A DNA stretch of 64,000 nucleotides from Leucobacter sp. wl10 (GCF_003569785.1 NZ_KZ983988.1:62001-126000), one strand, 5' to 3'; counted from the stretch's first letter, positions 51,074 to 60,191 are shown. The notes: generated by a model not told the origin, from the sequence alone. A program made the numbers and translations.

Positions 51074-52249
51074 TTGCGCATCACGATCGTCTCACGCATC
51101 TACCGCCCCGAGCCCGCGGCCGCCTCCTTCTTCCTCGGCGGGGTGGCCGACGCGCTGCTCGAGGCGGGGCACGAGGTCGACGTGCTCACGGCACGGCCCC
51201 TCCCCGGCCAGGGCGAGGGATCGCGGGGCGAGCGGATCAGCACGTTCCCGGTGCTGCGCGACCGCAGCGGGTACGTGCGCGGCTACCTGCAGTACCTCAG
51301 CTTCGACCTGCCGCTCGCGTTCAGGCTGCTGTTCGCACGACGGCCGGCCGCCGTGCTCGTCGAGCCCCCGCCCACGACGGGCGCGGTGGTGCGCGTCGTC
51401 TGCGCGATCCGGCGCATCCCCTACGTCTACGACGCCGCCGACGTCTGGTCGGACGCGGCGGGGCAGGCGACCAGCTCGGGGCTCGTGGTCCGGGTGCTGC
51501 GCGCCCTCGAGCGGTTCGCGATGCGGGGGGCCGCCTCGATGGTGACGATCTCGCAGGGGGTGGTGGACCGCGCGCGCTCCCTCGGCGTGCGCACGCCGAT
51601 GGTGGTGACCGGTTTCGGCGCCGACACGTCGGTGTTCCACTACTCCGAGGCAGAGATCGAGCCGGTCTTCATCTACGCCGGCACCTTCACGGGGCTGCAC
51701 GGCGCCGACATTCTCGTCGACGCCTTCGCCCGATTCTCCGAGACGCACCCCGGGTACCGCCTGCGCTTCGTCGGCAACAGCACCGAGCAGGAGCCGATGC
51801 GGATGAGGGCGGAGGCGCTCGGGATCGGGGACTCTGTCGAGTTCGCCGATCCGGTGCCCGCGGAGCAGCTGCGCCCCCAGCTCGCCTCGGCTATCGCGAG
51901 CCTCGCGACGCTGCGGCCGGGCGGAGGCTACGAGTACGCCTTCACCTCGAAGGCGTACTCGTCGCTCGCGACGGGATGCCCCGTGATCTTCGCGGGCCCC
52001 GGACCCACCGGCCCGTTCATGGAGCGGTCGGCGCTCGAGGCACCCGTCGGCACGGCCGTCGACTACGACGCCGAGGCCATAGCGGCCGCGATGGGCGATG
52101 CGGCGGACCGGCCCCTCGGCGCCGAGCTGCGGCGCGACCTCGCCGAGTGGGCGGCCCGGCGCCACTCGATGCGCGCCGTCACTCGGCGGGTCGCCGAGAC
52201 CGTCGTCGCGGCCGCCGCGGAGCGACAGCGGCGGAGGCCGGCGTCATGA
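51074..52249 (+). CDS. GT4 glycosyltransferase
   Basis: This 391-residue GT4 enzyme has an N-terminal acceptor domain (ITIVSRIYRPEPAAASFFLGG, with the glycine loop), VVEPPPTT, YDAADVWSDAAG, then the donor domain with FIYAGTFTGLHGADILVDAF (about 196-215) and GYEYAFTSKAYSSLATGCPVIFAG, with the conserved late Ser/Ala/Glu region reduced to FTSKAYSS. It is not a close paralogue of its neighbours. The start is TTG 51074, four bases after the previous stop. Its own stop overlaps the next ATG (ATGA). Confidence 0.87.
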   Translation: MRITIVSRIYRPEPAAASFFLGGVADALLEAGHEVDVLTARPLPGQGEGSRGERISTFPVLRDRSGYVRGYLQYLSFDLPLAFRLLFARRPAAVLVEPPPTTGAVVRVVCAIRRIPYVYDAADVWSDAAGQATSSGLVVRVLRALERFAMRGAASMVTISQGVVDRARSLGVRTPMVVTGFGADTSVFHYSEAEIEPVFIYAGTFTGLHGADILVDAFARFSETHPGYRLRFVGNSTEQEPMRMRAEALGIGDSVEFADPVPAEQLRPQLASAIASLATLRPGGGYEYAFTSKAYSSLATGCPVIFAGPGPTGPFMERSALEAPVGTAVDYDAEAIAAAMGDAADRPLGAELRRDLAEWAARRHSMRAVTRRVAETVVAAAAERQRRRPAS

Positions 52250-53463
52250 GCGGCCTCCTCTCCCGACTCGCCGGCTGGGCGGTCAAGCACCGCTCGCGCA
52301 TGCCGCGCTGGACGCAGCGCCTCATGGAGTCGGCGGCCCGAGACCCGGACGGCCTCGTCGGCCGTCTCGCCGGCCGACTGCTCGGCGGAGGGAGGGCGCC
52401 CGTCACCGAGGTACCCGAGACCGCGATCCGGGTGTACATCGCCCCCACCAACTATGCGGGCCAGGGACGGCTCTGGGCCGGCGCACTTGAGCGGGCCGAT
52501 TCCCGGATCGGCGCCCGCAACATGGCGGTGGAGCTGCCGGGCGGCTTCGCGTTTCCCGCCGATACCCTCGTGCCCATCGCCGCGGTGAACGCGTCGGAGG
52601 AGTGGGCGAACGCCGAGTGGGAGGCCGCGCGGCGCTTCACTCACGTGCTCGTCGAAGCCGAGCGCCCGATGTTCGGCAAGCGCTTCGGGCGCGACCTCGA
52701 GACGGAGGTGCTGGCGCTCGAGCGGGCCGGGGTCTCCGTGGCCTTCCTGTGCCACGGCACCGACGTGCGCGATCCCGACCGTCACATCGGGCTCACGCCC
52801 TGGTCGCCGTACACCGAGGATCCGCGCACCGACGTGCTGCGCGGGGACGCGCGCGAGAACCTCGCCCTGCTCGAGCGGCTGCGGCGCCCCACGTTCATCT
52901 CGACCCCCGATCTCGCAGCCGACGTGCCGTGGGCGCACTGGTGCCCCGTGGTGGTCGACGCAGAGCGGTTCGCGACCGCCGCGCCGGTGCTTCCGCGCGA
53001 GCGGGCGCGGGTCATCCACGCGTCGAGCAACGCCCTGCAGAAGGGCAGCGACCGCATCGAGCCGGCGCTCGCGCCCCTCATCGACTCGGGCGCCATCGAC
53101 TACGCGCTCATCACCGGCACCCCATCGGCCGAGATGCCCGGCGTCTTCGCGGGCGCCGACATCGTGCTCGACCAGTTCCGGCTCGGCTCGTACGGCGTCG
53201 CGGCCTGCGAGGCCATGGCGGCCGGCCGCATCGTCGTGGGGCACGTGCTCCCGTTCGTCCGCGAGCGGGTGGAGCGGGAGTTCGGCCTGCCGCTCCCCAT
53301 CGTCGAGGCCACGCCCGAAACGCTTCGCGACGTGCTCGAGGGTCTCGTCGCGTACCCCGAGCAGGCGCGCGCGCGCGCAGCGGCCGGCCCCGGGTTCGTG
53401 CGCACCGTGCACTCCGGCGAGGCGAGCGCGCGGGCGCTGCTCGGCCGCTGGATCGACGTCTGA
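52246..53463 (+). CDS. GT4-like glycosyltransferase, paralogue C
   Basis: This 405-residue third intact member of the paralogue group has IRVYIAPTNYAGQGRLWAGALE (about 64-85), CHGTDVRDPDRHIG, LQKGSDRIEPAL and DQFRLGSYGVAACEAMAAG. It is closer to paralogue A than to B: both share ARNMAVELPGGF-type and ERPMFGKRFGR-type blocks. ATG 52246 overlaps the preceding stop (ATGA). It is the last gene of the 48.6-53.5 kb operon. Confidence 0.83.
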   Translation: MSGLLSRLAGWAVKHRSRMPRWTQRLMESAARDPDGLVGRLAGRLLGGGRAPVTEVPETAIRVYIAPTNYAGQGRLWAGALERADSRIGARNMAVELPGGFAFPADTLVPIAAVNASEEWANAEWEAARRFTHVLVEAERPMFGKRFGRDLETEVLALERAGVSVAFLCHGTDVRDPDRHIGLTPWSPYTEDPRTDVLRGDARENLALLERLRRPTFISTPDLAADVPWAHWCPVVVDAERFATAAPVLPRERARVIHASSNALQKGSDRIEPALAPLIDSGAIDYALITGTPSAEMPGVFAGADIVLDQFRLGSYGVAACEAMAAGRIVVGHVLPFVRERVEREFGLPLPIVEATPETLRDVLEGLVAYPEQARARAAAGPGFVRTVHSGEASARALLGRWIDV

Positions 53464-53535
53464 GCCGGAGCGCTCGGGCGGGCTCGGGCGACCACGGAGG
53501 CGAATGCGTACGGCGGACCCCGCCCCGCCCACCGG

Positions 53536-53547
53536 TACCATCGAGGC
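53536..53547 (+). promoter_or_regulatory. -10 element for a leaderless GT2 gene
   Basis: TACCAT at 53536-53541 lies six bases before the ATG at 53548. The paralogous gene downstream has TAGCAT at 54662-54667, six bases before its ATG at 54674, so the arrangement was kept after duplication. Confidence 0.55.
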
Positions 53548-54627
53548 ATGAGCGAGTACGCCGTCGACGTGATCATCCCGGTGCACGCCGCGACGCGGCC
53601 CGTGGAGCGGGCCGTCGCATCGGTGCTCGACGGCACGTCGGCGCGCGTGCGCGTGCTCGTCGTCGCGCACAACACCGAGGTCGCCGGCATCCGATCGGCG
53701 CTCGGCCGCTTCGCCGAGCATCCCGCGGTCGAGGTGCTTGAACTGCAGGACGGAATCCCCTCTCCCGCCGGGCCGCGCAACCTCGGGATCGAGCGGGCGA
53801 CCGCCCCCTACTTCGCCTTCCTCGACTCCGACGACACCCTCCGGTCAGGGGCCCTCGACTCGTGGCTGACGCTCGCCGCAGACGCGGAGGCCGACGCGGT
53901 GCTCGCCCGCATCGAGCACGGTGCGGAGGGGGTTGCGGATCCGCTCCCGCCGACGCGCCCCGGCCGCACGCGCGACCTCGACGCCGTGAAGGACCGCCTC
54001 GTCTATCGCAGTGCGCCGCTCGGACTGCTCTCCCGCACACGCCTCGGCGCGCTCCGTTTCACCCCCGGCCTGCGCTCGGGCGAGGATCTCGAGCTCACCG
54101 CCCGCATCTGCTTCAGCGGCGCCTCGATCGCCTACGATCGCGGCGGTCCCGCCTACCTCGTCGGCGACGACGCCGCCGACCGGGTGACCGCCGAGCGCCG
54201 CAGCCTCGAAGACGACTTCGCCTTCCTCGACGCCATCGCCGGCAGCGACTGGTTCGAGCGGCTGACCCGCCGCGAGCGACGCGTGCTCGGCGTCAAGGTG
54301 CTGCGCCTGCACTTCTTCGACGCGGTGCTGGCGCGGCTGCACGACGACGGCTCGCCGAACGGCGGCGGCCTCGCGCACCACGTCACGGACCTTCGGGACC
54401 TCGTGGACCGCGTCGAGCGCATGGCGCCCGGCTCGCTCGCGCTGCTGTCGCGCAGGGATCGATCCGCGATCGACGCGGCCACCGCTCCCGACGCCGACGC
54501 GGATCGGGTGATGGCGCTGCTCGAGGCCCGCTGGCTGGGCGGGCTCGACGCGATCCTGACCCGCAACCCGCTGCTCTCGCTGCACCGCCAGGGGCCGCGC
54601 CGCACCATGCGCGACATGGTCGCGTGA
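53548..54627 (+). CDS. GT2 glycosyltransferase, tandem copy 1
   Basis: This 359-residue GT2-like protein has VDVIIPVHAATRPVERAVASVL at the start, a DGIPSPAGPRNLGIERA block, and the DxD equivalent in FLDSDDT near 91-97. The C-terminal half (about 200-359) is helical and unassigned, ending NPLLSLHRQGPRRT. The following gene is a full-length paralogue with the same order of blocks. It is transcribed separately with a leaderless start. Confidence 0.82.
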   Translation: MSEYAVDVIIPVHAATRPVERAVASVLDGTSARVRVLVVAHNTEVAGIRSALGRFAEHPAVEVLELQDGIPSPAGPRNLGIERATAPYFAFLDSDDTLRSGALDSWLTLAADAEADAVLARIEHGAEGVADPLPPTRPGRTRDLDAVKDRLVYRSAPLGLLSRTRLGALRFTPGLRSGEDLELTARICFSGASIAYDRGGPAYLVGDDAADRVTAERRSLEDDFAFLDAIAGSDWFERLTRRERRVLGVKVLRLHFFDAVLARLHDDGSPNGGGLAHHVTDLRDLVDRVERMAPGSLALLSRRDRSAIDAATAPDADADRVMALLEARWLGGLDAILTRNPLLSLHRQGPRRTMRDMVA

Positions 54628-54673
54628 CTCGCGCCGGCCGATCCGCTCCCTCGCGCCGCGATAGCATCGAACC

Positions 54674-55759
54674 ATGACCGAGCCGCTCGTCGACCTCACC
54701 ATCGCGGTCCACTCCGAGACGCGGCCCATCGCGAGAGCCGCGGCCTCAGTGCTCGACCACACCGAGGCGCCCGTGCGCGTCAACGTGGTGGCCCACAACA
54801 TCGATCCCGAGATCATCCGCCGCAACCTGGGCGCGCACGCCGACGATCCCCGGCTGCGACTGCTCGAACTGCAGGACGGCATCCGCTCCCCCGCCGGGCC
54901 CATGAACCACGGCTTCGCGAACTCGACCGCGCCCTTCATCTCGGTGATGGGTTCCGACGACGAGCTCGCGCCGGGGGCGATCGACTCCTGGCTCGCGCTG
55001 CAGGCCGCCACCGGGGCCGAGGCCGTTCTAGCACGCATCCAGCTGGCCGACGGCAAGACCGATCCCTACCCCCCTGTGCGGTGGGGACGGCGCACGCGCC
55101 GGCTCGATCCGCGCCGCGACCGCCTCGCCTACCGCAGTGCGCCGCTCGGGCTCATCGACCGCCGCCGCTTCGGCGAGCTCCGCCTGACCGCGGGGCTGCC
55201 CTCGGGCGAAGATCTGGCCTACTCGCTCACGGTCTGGTTCACGGGGCGCGACCTCGCCTACGACCTCCGCGGACCGGCGTACGTGATCAACGCCGACGCC
55301 GGCGACCGGGTCACCTTCGCTCCCCGCCCCGTGGCCCAGGACTTCGCGTTTCTCGACGAGATCGAGGCCGCACCGTGGTTCGCGACGGCCGGCCTCGCCG
55401 AGCGCACGGCGATCGTGCTCAAGCTGATCCGCATCCACGTGTTCGACGCGATCCTCGCCCGCACCCGCAACGCCGAGGACCTGGCCGCCAACCGCGACGA
55501 ACTGCTCGCCCTGCTGCAGCGCTTCGAGCGGCTCGCGCCGGGCGCGGACCGGCTGCTCTCGCGCGCCGACCACGCCGTGTTCGACGCGCTGCGCAACCTC
55601 GCGAGCACCCCCGCCTCGATCGCGAGCGCGCTCGACGCCCGCCACGCCTACCTGTCGCCGGCGTCGCTGCTCACGCGCAACCCGCTCCAGGCGCTGCGCG
55701 CGCAGGCTCCGTTCCGCACGCTCTTCGCGGGGTACCGCATCATGCGGCGCACGTACTGA
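54674..55759 (+). CDS. GT2 glycosyltransferase, tandem copy 2
   Basis: This 361-residue paralogue of the preceding gene has VDLTIAVHSETRPIARAAASVL, ELQDGIRSPAGPMNHG and VMGSDDELAPGAIDSWLAL. At the sugar-donor metal site it has GSDDE where copy 1 has DSDDT, which may change metal or donor preference. The C-terminus ends NPLQALRAQAPFRT, like copy 1. The leaderless -10 (TAGCAT) is six bases upstream of the ATG. Confidence 0.82.
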   Translation: MTEPLVDLTIAVHSETRPIARAAASVLDHTEAPVRVNVVAHNIDPEIIRRNLGAHADDPRLRLLELQDGIRSPAGPMNHGFANSTAPFISVMGSDDELAPGAIDSWLALQAATGAEAVLARIQLADGKTDPYPPVRWGRRTRRLDPRRDRLAYRSAPLGLIDRRRFGELRLTAGLPSGEDLAYSLTVWFTGRDLAYDLRGPAYVINADAGDRVTFAPRPVAQDFAFLDEIEAAPWFATAGLAERTAIVLKLIRIHVFDAILARTRNAEDLAANRDELLALLQRFERLAPGADRLLSRADHAVFDALRNLASTPASIASALDARHAYLSPASLLTRNPLQALRAQAPFRTLFAGYRIMRRTY

Positions 55760-55783
55760 GCGGCGCGGGATGCGCGGCGCCCG

Positions 55784-55803
55784 GCCTCGCCTCGCCTCGC
55801 CTC
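55784..55803. repeat. GCCTC pentamer microsatellite
   Basis: Four perfect copies of GCCTC followed by degenerate C-rich repeats, in the gap between the convergent genes ending at 55759 and 55996. It is probably slippage-generated. Confidence 0.7.
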
Positions 55804-55834
55804 GCCCCGCCCAGCCTCGCCGCCCCCAGCCCCG

Positions 55835-55911
55835 CCCAGCGGCACAGATTCATCTTCAAGCACGTGTTTTCCCGGATCCGATGTGCTTGAAGGTGAATCT
55901 GTGCCGCTGGG
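55835..55911. terminator. 29-bp inverted repeat between convergent genes
   Basis: Arms 55835-55863 and 55883-55911 pair over 29 bases with a single T/C difference (a G-U pair in one RNA strand) around a 19-base loop. It lies between a plus-strand gene (ends 55759) and a minus-strand gene (ends 55996), so a bidirectional terminator is likely. Its length and near-perfection are unusual, and it is less GC-rich than its surroundings, so a mobile-element end is the alternative. Confidence 0.65.
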
Positions 55912-55995
55912 TAAAACGGTGCTCGAGGGGAAGCGTCGCCCCGAGGCCGGGTGCGGGGATGCCCGGGGAGCGGCGGCGCGGCACACCGCCGCCCC

Positions 55996-57789
55996 CTACC
56001 GCACGTAGTCGGCGAGGCCCGCGAGGGCGACCTGCTCGCCGAAGGCGGGGTGCCGCCGCGCCACCTCGGCGAAGGTGCCGTGCGCCACGATCACGCCGTC
56101 GTCGAGGTAGCACAGCCGGTCGTAGTCCTTGATGGTCGAGAGGCGGTGCGCCACCGAGATGAGGGTCACCTCGCCCTGCAGCGCCTTGATGGACCTCGTC
56201 ACCTCGTCCTCGGTCTTCGTGTCGAGCGAGCTGGTCGCCTCGTCGAGCACGAGCACGAGCGGATCGGTGTAGAGCGCGCGGGCGATCCCGAGCCGCTGCT
56301 GCTGCCCGCCCGAGAGGGAGACGCCCCGCTCCCCGATGCGCTCGTCGATGCCGCCGGCCCGCGACGCGATGAGCGAGCCCAGCTGCGCCCGCTCGAGCGC
56401 GTGCATCACGCGGTCGCGGTCGATCTCGTCGGCCCAGGTGAGCGCGACGTTCTGGGCGATGGTGCCGTCGAAAAGGGCCACCCGCTGCGGCACGTAGCCC
56501 ACGCGCCCGCGCCACTGCCGCAGCACGGACCGCAGGGGCTCCCCGTCGAGCGAGATCTCGCCCGAGGAGGGCTGGCTGAGGCCGAGCAGCAGGTCGATGA
56601 GCGTCGACTTGCCCGCGCCGGACGGCCCGACGATGCCGACCGAGCTGCCGAGCGGGATGTCGAGCGACATGCCCCGGATCACGTCCTCGTCGGCGCCCGG
56701 GTAGCGGAATCGCACGTCGTCGAGACGCAGGCGGCGGGGGTTCTCGGCGAGCTCGGCCGTGTCGGCAGGGGTCTGCGAGGTCTGGATGTCGCGCTCCGAG
56801 GTGATGAGGTCGCCGACCACGTCGCGCGCGCCGGGGATGCTCGCGGTCGCCTGCACGATGCCGCCCTGCATGCCGGTCAGGGCCGGGATCAGCCGGAACC
56901 CCGTGGCGGCGAACAGCGCGACCGACGCGAGCGCCGACTGCATGCTCCCCTGCCAGGCCGAGAAGCCGCCGATGAGCACGATGCCGCCGAGCAGCGCGGC
57001 CTCGTAGGCGAAGCCGGGCAGCACCCCCAGAAACGACCCGTTCGCCCGGGCCCGCGTGCTGTGACGTCGATTGGCGGTGACGAGGTCGGCGACCTCGCCG
57101 AGACGGTTGCGCAGGCTGAGCTCCTTGAGCGCCTCGATCATCTCGGTCATGAGGTTGGCCACGCGGTAGCTGTAGTCGAGGTTGACCTGGCCGGCCTCGA
57201 GCGCTCGCTTCGTGACGACGAAGTGCACGAGCAGCATGACGAGCGAGAGGTACACGAACGCGATGACCGAGGTCTGGGGATCGGCTGCCACGAGCACGCC
57301 CAGCACCAGCACGAAGGTGAAGAACGCCGAGGGCACCCGCGTGAGCGGCAGCACGAAGCCGGCCATGGTGTTGGCGATGCCGGCGTCGGCGATCCTCGTG
57401 ATCTCCGCCACCGAGCGCTTCGACCGCTCCTCCCAGCTGGAGTTGATGTAGGCGCGGAAGAGCCGGTCGCCGATCTCGAGCTCGTACTTGGCGAAGCGCC
57501 GCGTGGCGAACCACTGCAGCACCACGTTGAGCACCGACTTCAGCATCATGAGCGCGAGCGCGATGAGCACGAGCACCGGCGCGGCCTCGGCCGGCACCTC
57601 GCCCACCAGAGGCACCGAGATCGGCTGGCTCTCGATCGCGCGCGGGAGGGTGAGCGCGAGCAGCGACATGCCGAGCGCGTCGAGCCCCGCGATCAGGCTC
57701 GTCACCACGACGTAGCCGACGAAGTAGCGCTGCGCGCCTTTCGGGAGGAGCGGCAGCAGCTGCAGGAGGACCCGCCAGATCTCTTTCAT
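55996..57789 (-). CDS. ABC exporter half-transporter (glycolipid flippase type)
   Basis: This 597-residue type IV ABC exporter has six transmembrane helices in residues about 20-310, then a nucleotide-binding domain with Walker A GPSGAGKST (about 384-392), signature LSGGQQQR and Walker B VLVLDEATSSLD, followed by the switch His in SVAHRLST. The layout resembles PglK/MsbA-like flippases that move lipid-linked sugars across the membrane. It probably works as a homodimer. It lies ten bases before the DegT aminotransferase gene in the direction of transcription, so they share an operon. Confidence 0.9.
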   Translation of the reverse strand: MKEIWRVLLQLLPLLPKGAQRYFVGYVVVTSLIAGLDALGMSLLALTLPRAIESQPISVPLVGEVPAEAAPVLVLIALALMMLKSVLNVVLQWFATRRFAKYELEIGDRLFRAYINSSWEERSKRSVAEITRIADAGIANTMAGFVLPLTRVPSAFFTFVLVLGVLVAADPQTSVIAFVYLSLVMLLVHFVVTKRALEAGQVNLDYSYRVANLMTEMIEALKELSLRNRLGEVADLVTANRRHSTRARANGSFLGVLPGFAYEAALLGGIVLIGGFSAWQGSMQSALASVALFAATGFRLIPALTGMQGGIVQATASIPGARDVVGDLITSERDIQTSQTPADTAELAENPRRLRLDDVRFRYPGADEDVIRGMSLDIPLGSSVGIVGPSGAGKSTLIDLLLGLSQPSSGEISLDGEPLRSVLRQWRGRVGYVPQRVALFDGTIAQNVALTWADEIDRDRVMHALERAQLGSLIASRAGGIDERIGERGVSLSGGQQQRLGIARALYTDPLVLVLDEATSSLDTKTEDEVTRSIKALQGEVTLISVAHRLSTIKDYDRLCYLDDGVIVAHGTFAEVARRHPAFGEQVALAGLADYVR

Positions 57790-57798
57790 GCGCGGGGT

Positions 57799-58911
57799 CT
57801 ATGCACCCGCGCTCAGCACGGCGGTGACGCCGGCGACGATCCGGTCGAGATCACCCTCGCTCAGCGAGGGGTGCACCGGCAGCGACAGCACCTCGGCCGC
57901 GGCCCGCTCGGTCTCGGGCAGCTCCAGACCCGGCGCGAACGGGGCCAGCGAGGGCAGGCGGTGATTCGGGATCGGGTAGTACACGCCCGAGCCGACGTTG
58001 TGCTCCTCCTTCAGCGCGTCGCGCAGGCGATCGCGCTCGGCCGCGTCGACGCGGATCGTGTACTGGTGGTAGACGTGCACCGCGTCCTCGGCCACGTGGG
58101 GCGTCGTCACCCCGGCCACCCCGGCGAGCCCGGCGTTCAGCACGGCCGCGTTGCTGCGGCGGCGCTCGGTCCACGCGTCCACCTTCCTCAGCTGCGCCCG
58201 CCCGATCGCCGCGTGCACGTCCGTCATCCGCGCATTGAACCCCACCACCTCGTTGGCGTACTGCGTCTCCATGCCCTGATTGCGCAGCAGACGCACCCCC
58301 CGCGCGATCTCCTCGCTCGCGCACGAGACCATGCCGCCCTCGCCCGAGGTCATGTTCTTCGTGGGGTACAGGCTGAACATCGCGAAGTCGCCCAGGGTGC
58401 CCACCGGCCGACCCCGCCACGACGCTCCGTGCGCCTGCGCCGCATCCTCGTAGATCGCCAGGCTGTGCTCCTTCGCGATCGCCTCGAGCTCGTCCACCAG
58501 GAACGGGTGCCCGTAGAGGTGCACCGGCATGATCCCCTTGGTGCGCGGCGTGATCGACGCCCGCACCGACTCGGGGTCGAGCGTGAACGTGCGCGGCTCG
58601 ATGTCCGCGAACACCGGCGTCGCCCCTGTCAGCGCCACCGAGTTGCCCGTCGCCGCGAAGGTGAACGACGGCACGATCACCTCGTCCCCCGGCCCCACGC
58701 CCGCCGCGAGCAGGCCCAGGTGCTGGCCGCTCGTACCCGAGTTCACCGCCACCGTCGCGCGCCCGCGCACGAAGTGCTCGGCGAACTCCCGCTCGAACGC
58801 CGCCACCTCCGGACCCTGCGCGATCATCCCCGACCGCAGCACCCGGTCCACCGCCTCCCGCTCCTCGTCGCCGACGATCGGCCTCGCCGCGGGAATGAAC
58901 TCAGCTGACAT
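57799..58911 (-). CDS. DegT/DnrJ/EryC1 sugar aminotransferase
   Basis: This 370-residue PLP-dependent aminotransferase makes amino sugars on nucleotide carriers. It has TSGQHLGLLA (phosphate-binding region), EDAAQAHGA with Asp156, and the PLP lysine Lys185 in FSLYPTKNMTSGEGG. In GnnB and WlbE pathways this class follows a Gfo/Idh dehydrogenase to give a 3-amino sugar; such a dehydrogenase is encoded at 41725-42678. The product could be the amine acylated by the LpxA/LpxD-like enzymes. ATG 58911 has AAAGGTGG upstream; the in-frame extension to 58944 lacks support. Confidence 0.92.
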   Translation of the reverse strand: MSAEFIPAARPIVGDEEREAVDRVLRSGMIAQGPEVAAFEREFAEHFVRGRATVAVNSGTSGQHLGLLAAGVGPGDEVIVPSFTFAATGNSVALTGATPVFADIEPRTFTLDPESVRASITPRTKGIMPVHLYGHPFLVDELEAIAKEHSLAIYEDAAQAHGASWRGRPVGTLGDFAMFSLYPTKNMTSGEGGMVSCASEEIARGVRLLRNQGMETQYANEVVGFNARMTDVHAAIGRAQLRKVDAWTERRRSNAAVLNAGLAGVAGVTTPHVAEDAVHVYHQYTIRVDAAERDRLRDALKEEHNVGSGVYYPIPNHRLPSLAPFAPGLELPETERAAAEVLSLPVHPSLSEGDLDRIVAGVTAVLSAGA

Positions 58912-58967
58912 GGATCCACCTTTCGCGCGCACGGGATCGCGCACTCATCATCTGCCAGAATACCCGC

Positions 58968-59096
58968 ATGTGCGGGAGCGCCCCCGCAGCCGGGGTGCTC
59001 CCGTCGGAAACGGGCGCCGATCGTCCGCCGATCCCCGCCCGCGCGGTGCGGGAGTTCGCTCCCCCGCAGCCGCGGTCTGTCAGAATACCTGTATGA
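58968..59096 (+). CDS. possible 42-codon leader ORF overlapping the GT2 start
   Basis: ATG 58968 has CAGAAT six bases upstream (58956-58961) and opens a 42-codon frame whose TGA (59094-59096) overlaps the ATG of the GT2 gene (ATGA). The same CAGAATACC-NG-N-ATG block recurs just before the GT2 start (59081-59095), so there may be two alternative leaderless starts created by a local duplication. The peptide is Pro/Arg-rich and unrecognised. Confidence 0.35.
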   Translation: MCGSAPAAGVLPSETGADRPPIPARAVREFAPPQPRSVRIPV

Positions 59097-59791
59097 CCCG
59101 AGACCCGGCGGCACCCAGTGCGATCGCCAACACCGACACCTGGGTCGTCATCCCGCTCTACAACGAGGCCTCCGTCATCGCCGACGTGGTGCGCGGTCTC
59201 GTACCGGCGTTTCCGAACGTCGTCTGCGTCGACGACGGATCGCGCGACGGCTCCGGGGGCATCGCGTCGGCGGCGGGCGCCCGCCTGGTCACCCACCCGA
59301 TCAACCTGGGGCAGGGGGCGGCGCTGCAGACCGGGTTCGAGTACGCGCTCGAGCGGGGCGCCCGCTACGTGGTGACGTTCGACGCCGACGGTCAGCATCG
59401 GGCCGAGGACGCCGCCGCGATGCTCGAGCGCGCCCGCGACGAGGACTTGGCGATCGTGTTCGGATCCCGGTTCCTCGACGACCGCACCGACCCCGGCGTG
59501 CTCAAGAGGATCGTGCTCAAGACGGCGGTGGCGGTGACCAACGTCACCACACGCACCCGCCTGACCGACGCGCACAACGGCCTGCGCGTGATCCGGGAGG
59601 ACGCGCTGCGCCGGGTCAAGCTGCGGCAGGACCGCATGGCCCACGGAACCGAGATCGTCGTGCAGCTGGGGCGCGCGGGCCTCCCGTACGCTGAGCACCC
59701 CGTCGAGGTGATCTACTCCGACTACTCCAGGGCCAAGGGGCAGTCGCTGCTCAACTCCGTGAACATCCTCGTCGACCTGATCATCCGTTAG
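59093..59791 (+). CDS. polyprenyl-phosphate-type GT2 glycosyltransferase
   Basis: This 232-residue GT2 of the DPM1/polyprenyl-phosphate sugar synthase type has WVVIPLYNEASVIADVV (17-33), VCVDDGSRDGSG, LGQGAALQTGF and TFDADGQH with its DxD. It lacks C-terminal membrane helices; the next gene, DUF2304, may supply them. It would charge a lipid carrier with a sugar for the large membrane protein downstream. Six bases separate a CAGAAT box from the ATG. It is the start of a plus-strand run to the window end. Confidence 0.9.
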   Translation: MTRDPAAPSAIANTDTWVVIPLYNEASVIADVVRGLVPAFPNVVCVDDGSRDGSGGIASAAGARLVTHPINLGQGAALQTGFEYALERGARYVVTFDADGQHRAEDAAAMLERARDEDLAIVFGSRFLDDRTDPGVLKRIVLKTAVAVTNVTTRTRLTDAHNGLRVIREDALRRVKLRQDRMAHGTEIVVQLGRAGLPYAEHPVEVIYSDYSRAKGQSLLNSVNILVDLIIR

Positions 59792-59798
59792 GCGCGCC

Positions 59799-60191
59799 AT
59801 GACCCTCTTCCAAGTGCTCCTCATCGCGATCGTGGTGATCGCGGCATCGCTCGCCGTGCGCTTCCTGCCGGGCGAGCGGTCGCTCGCGCTCAAGCGCATC
59901 TTCGCGATCCTCTTCGTCACCGCGGCCGTCGTGGCGATCCTGTTCCCCGGGATGCTGACGACCGTCGCGAACTTCTTCGGCATCGGGCGCGGCACCGACC
60001 TGCTGCTCTACCTCTTCATCGTGGCCATGCTCATCTTCGCGGTCTCGGTGGTGCGCGCGAAGGCCCGCAGCGACGCGCGGGTGACCGAGCTGGCTCGGGC
60101 GGTGGCCCTGATGGAGGCGCGGATCCGGGAGCGGGGCGACGCCGAGCACCCGCCGCGGCCGCGTTCCGGCACCGGGGAGACCGACGAGTGA
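59799..60191 (+). CDS. DUF2304 membrane protein
   Basis: This 130-residue protein has three hydrophobic helices (about 3-22, 34-54 and 66-86) followed by a charged coiled-coil-like stretch and a hydrophilic tail. It matches the DUF2304 family, which is typically found next to DPM1-type GT2 genes, as here (7 bases). A role as membrane anchor or partner of that transferase is likely. Its stop overlaps the next start (GTGA). Confidence 0.85.
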   Translation: MTLFQVLLIAIVVIAASLAVRFLPGERSLALKRIFAILFVTAAVVAILFPGMLTTVANFFGIGRGTDLLLYLFIVAMLIFAVSVVRAKARSDARVTELARAVALMEARIRERGDAEHPPRPRSGTGETDE

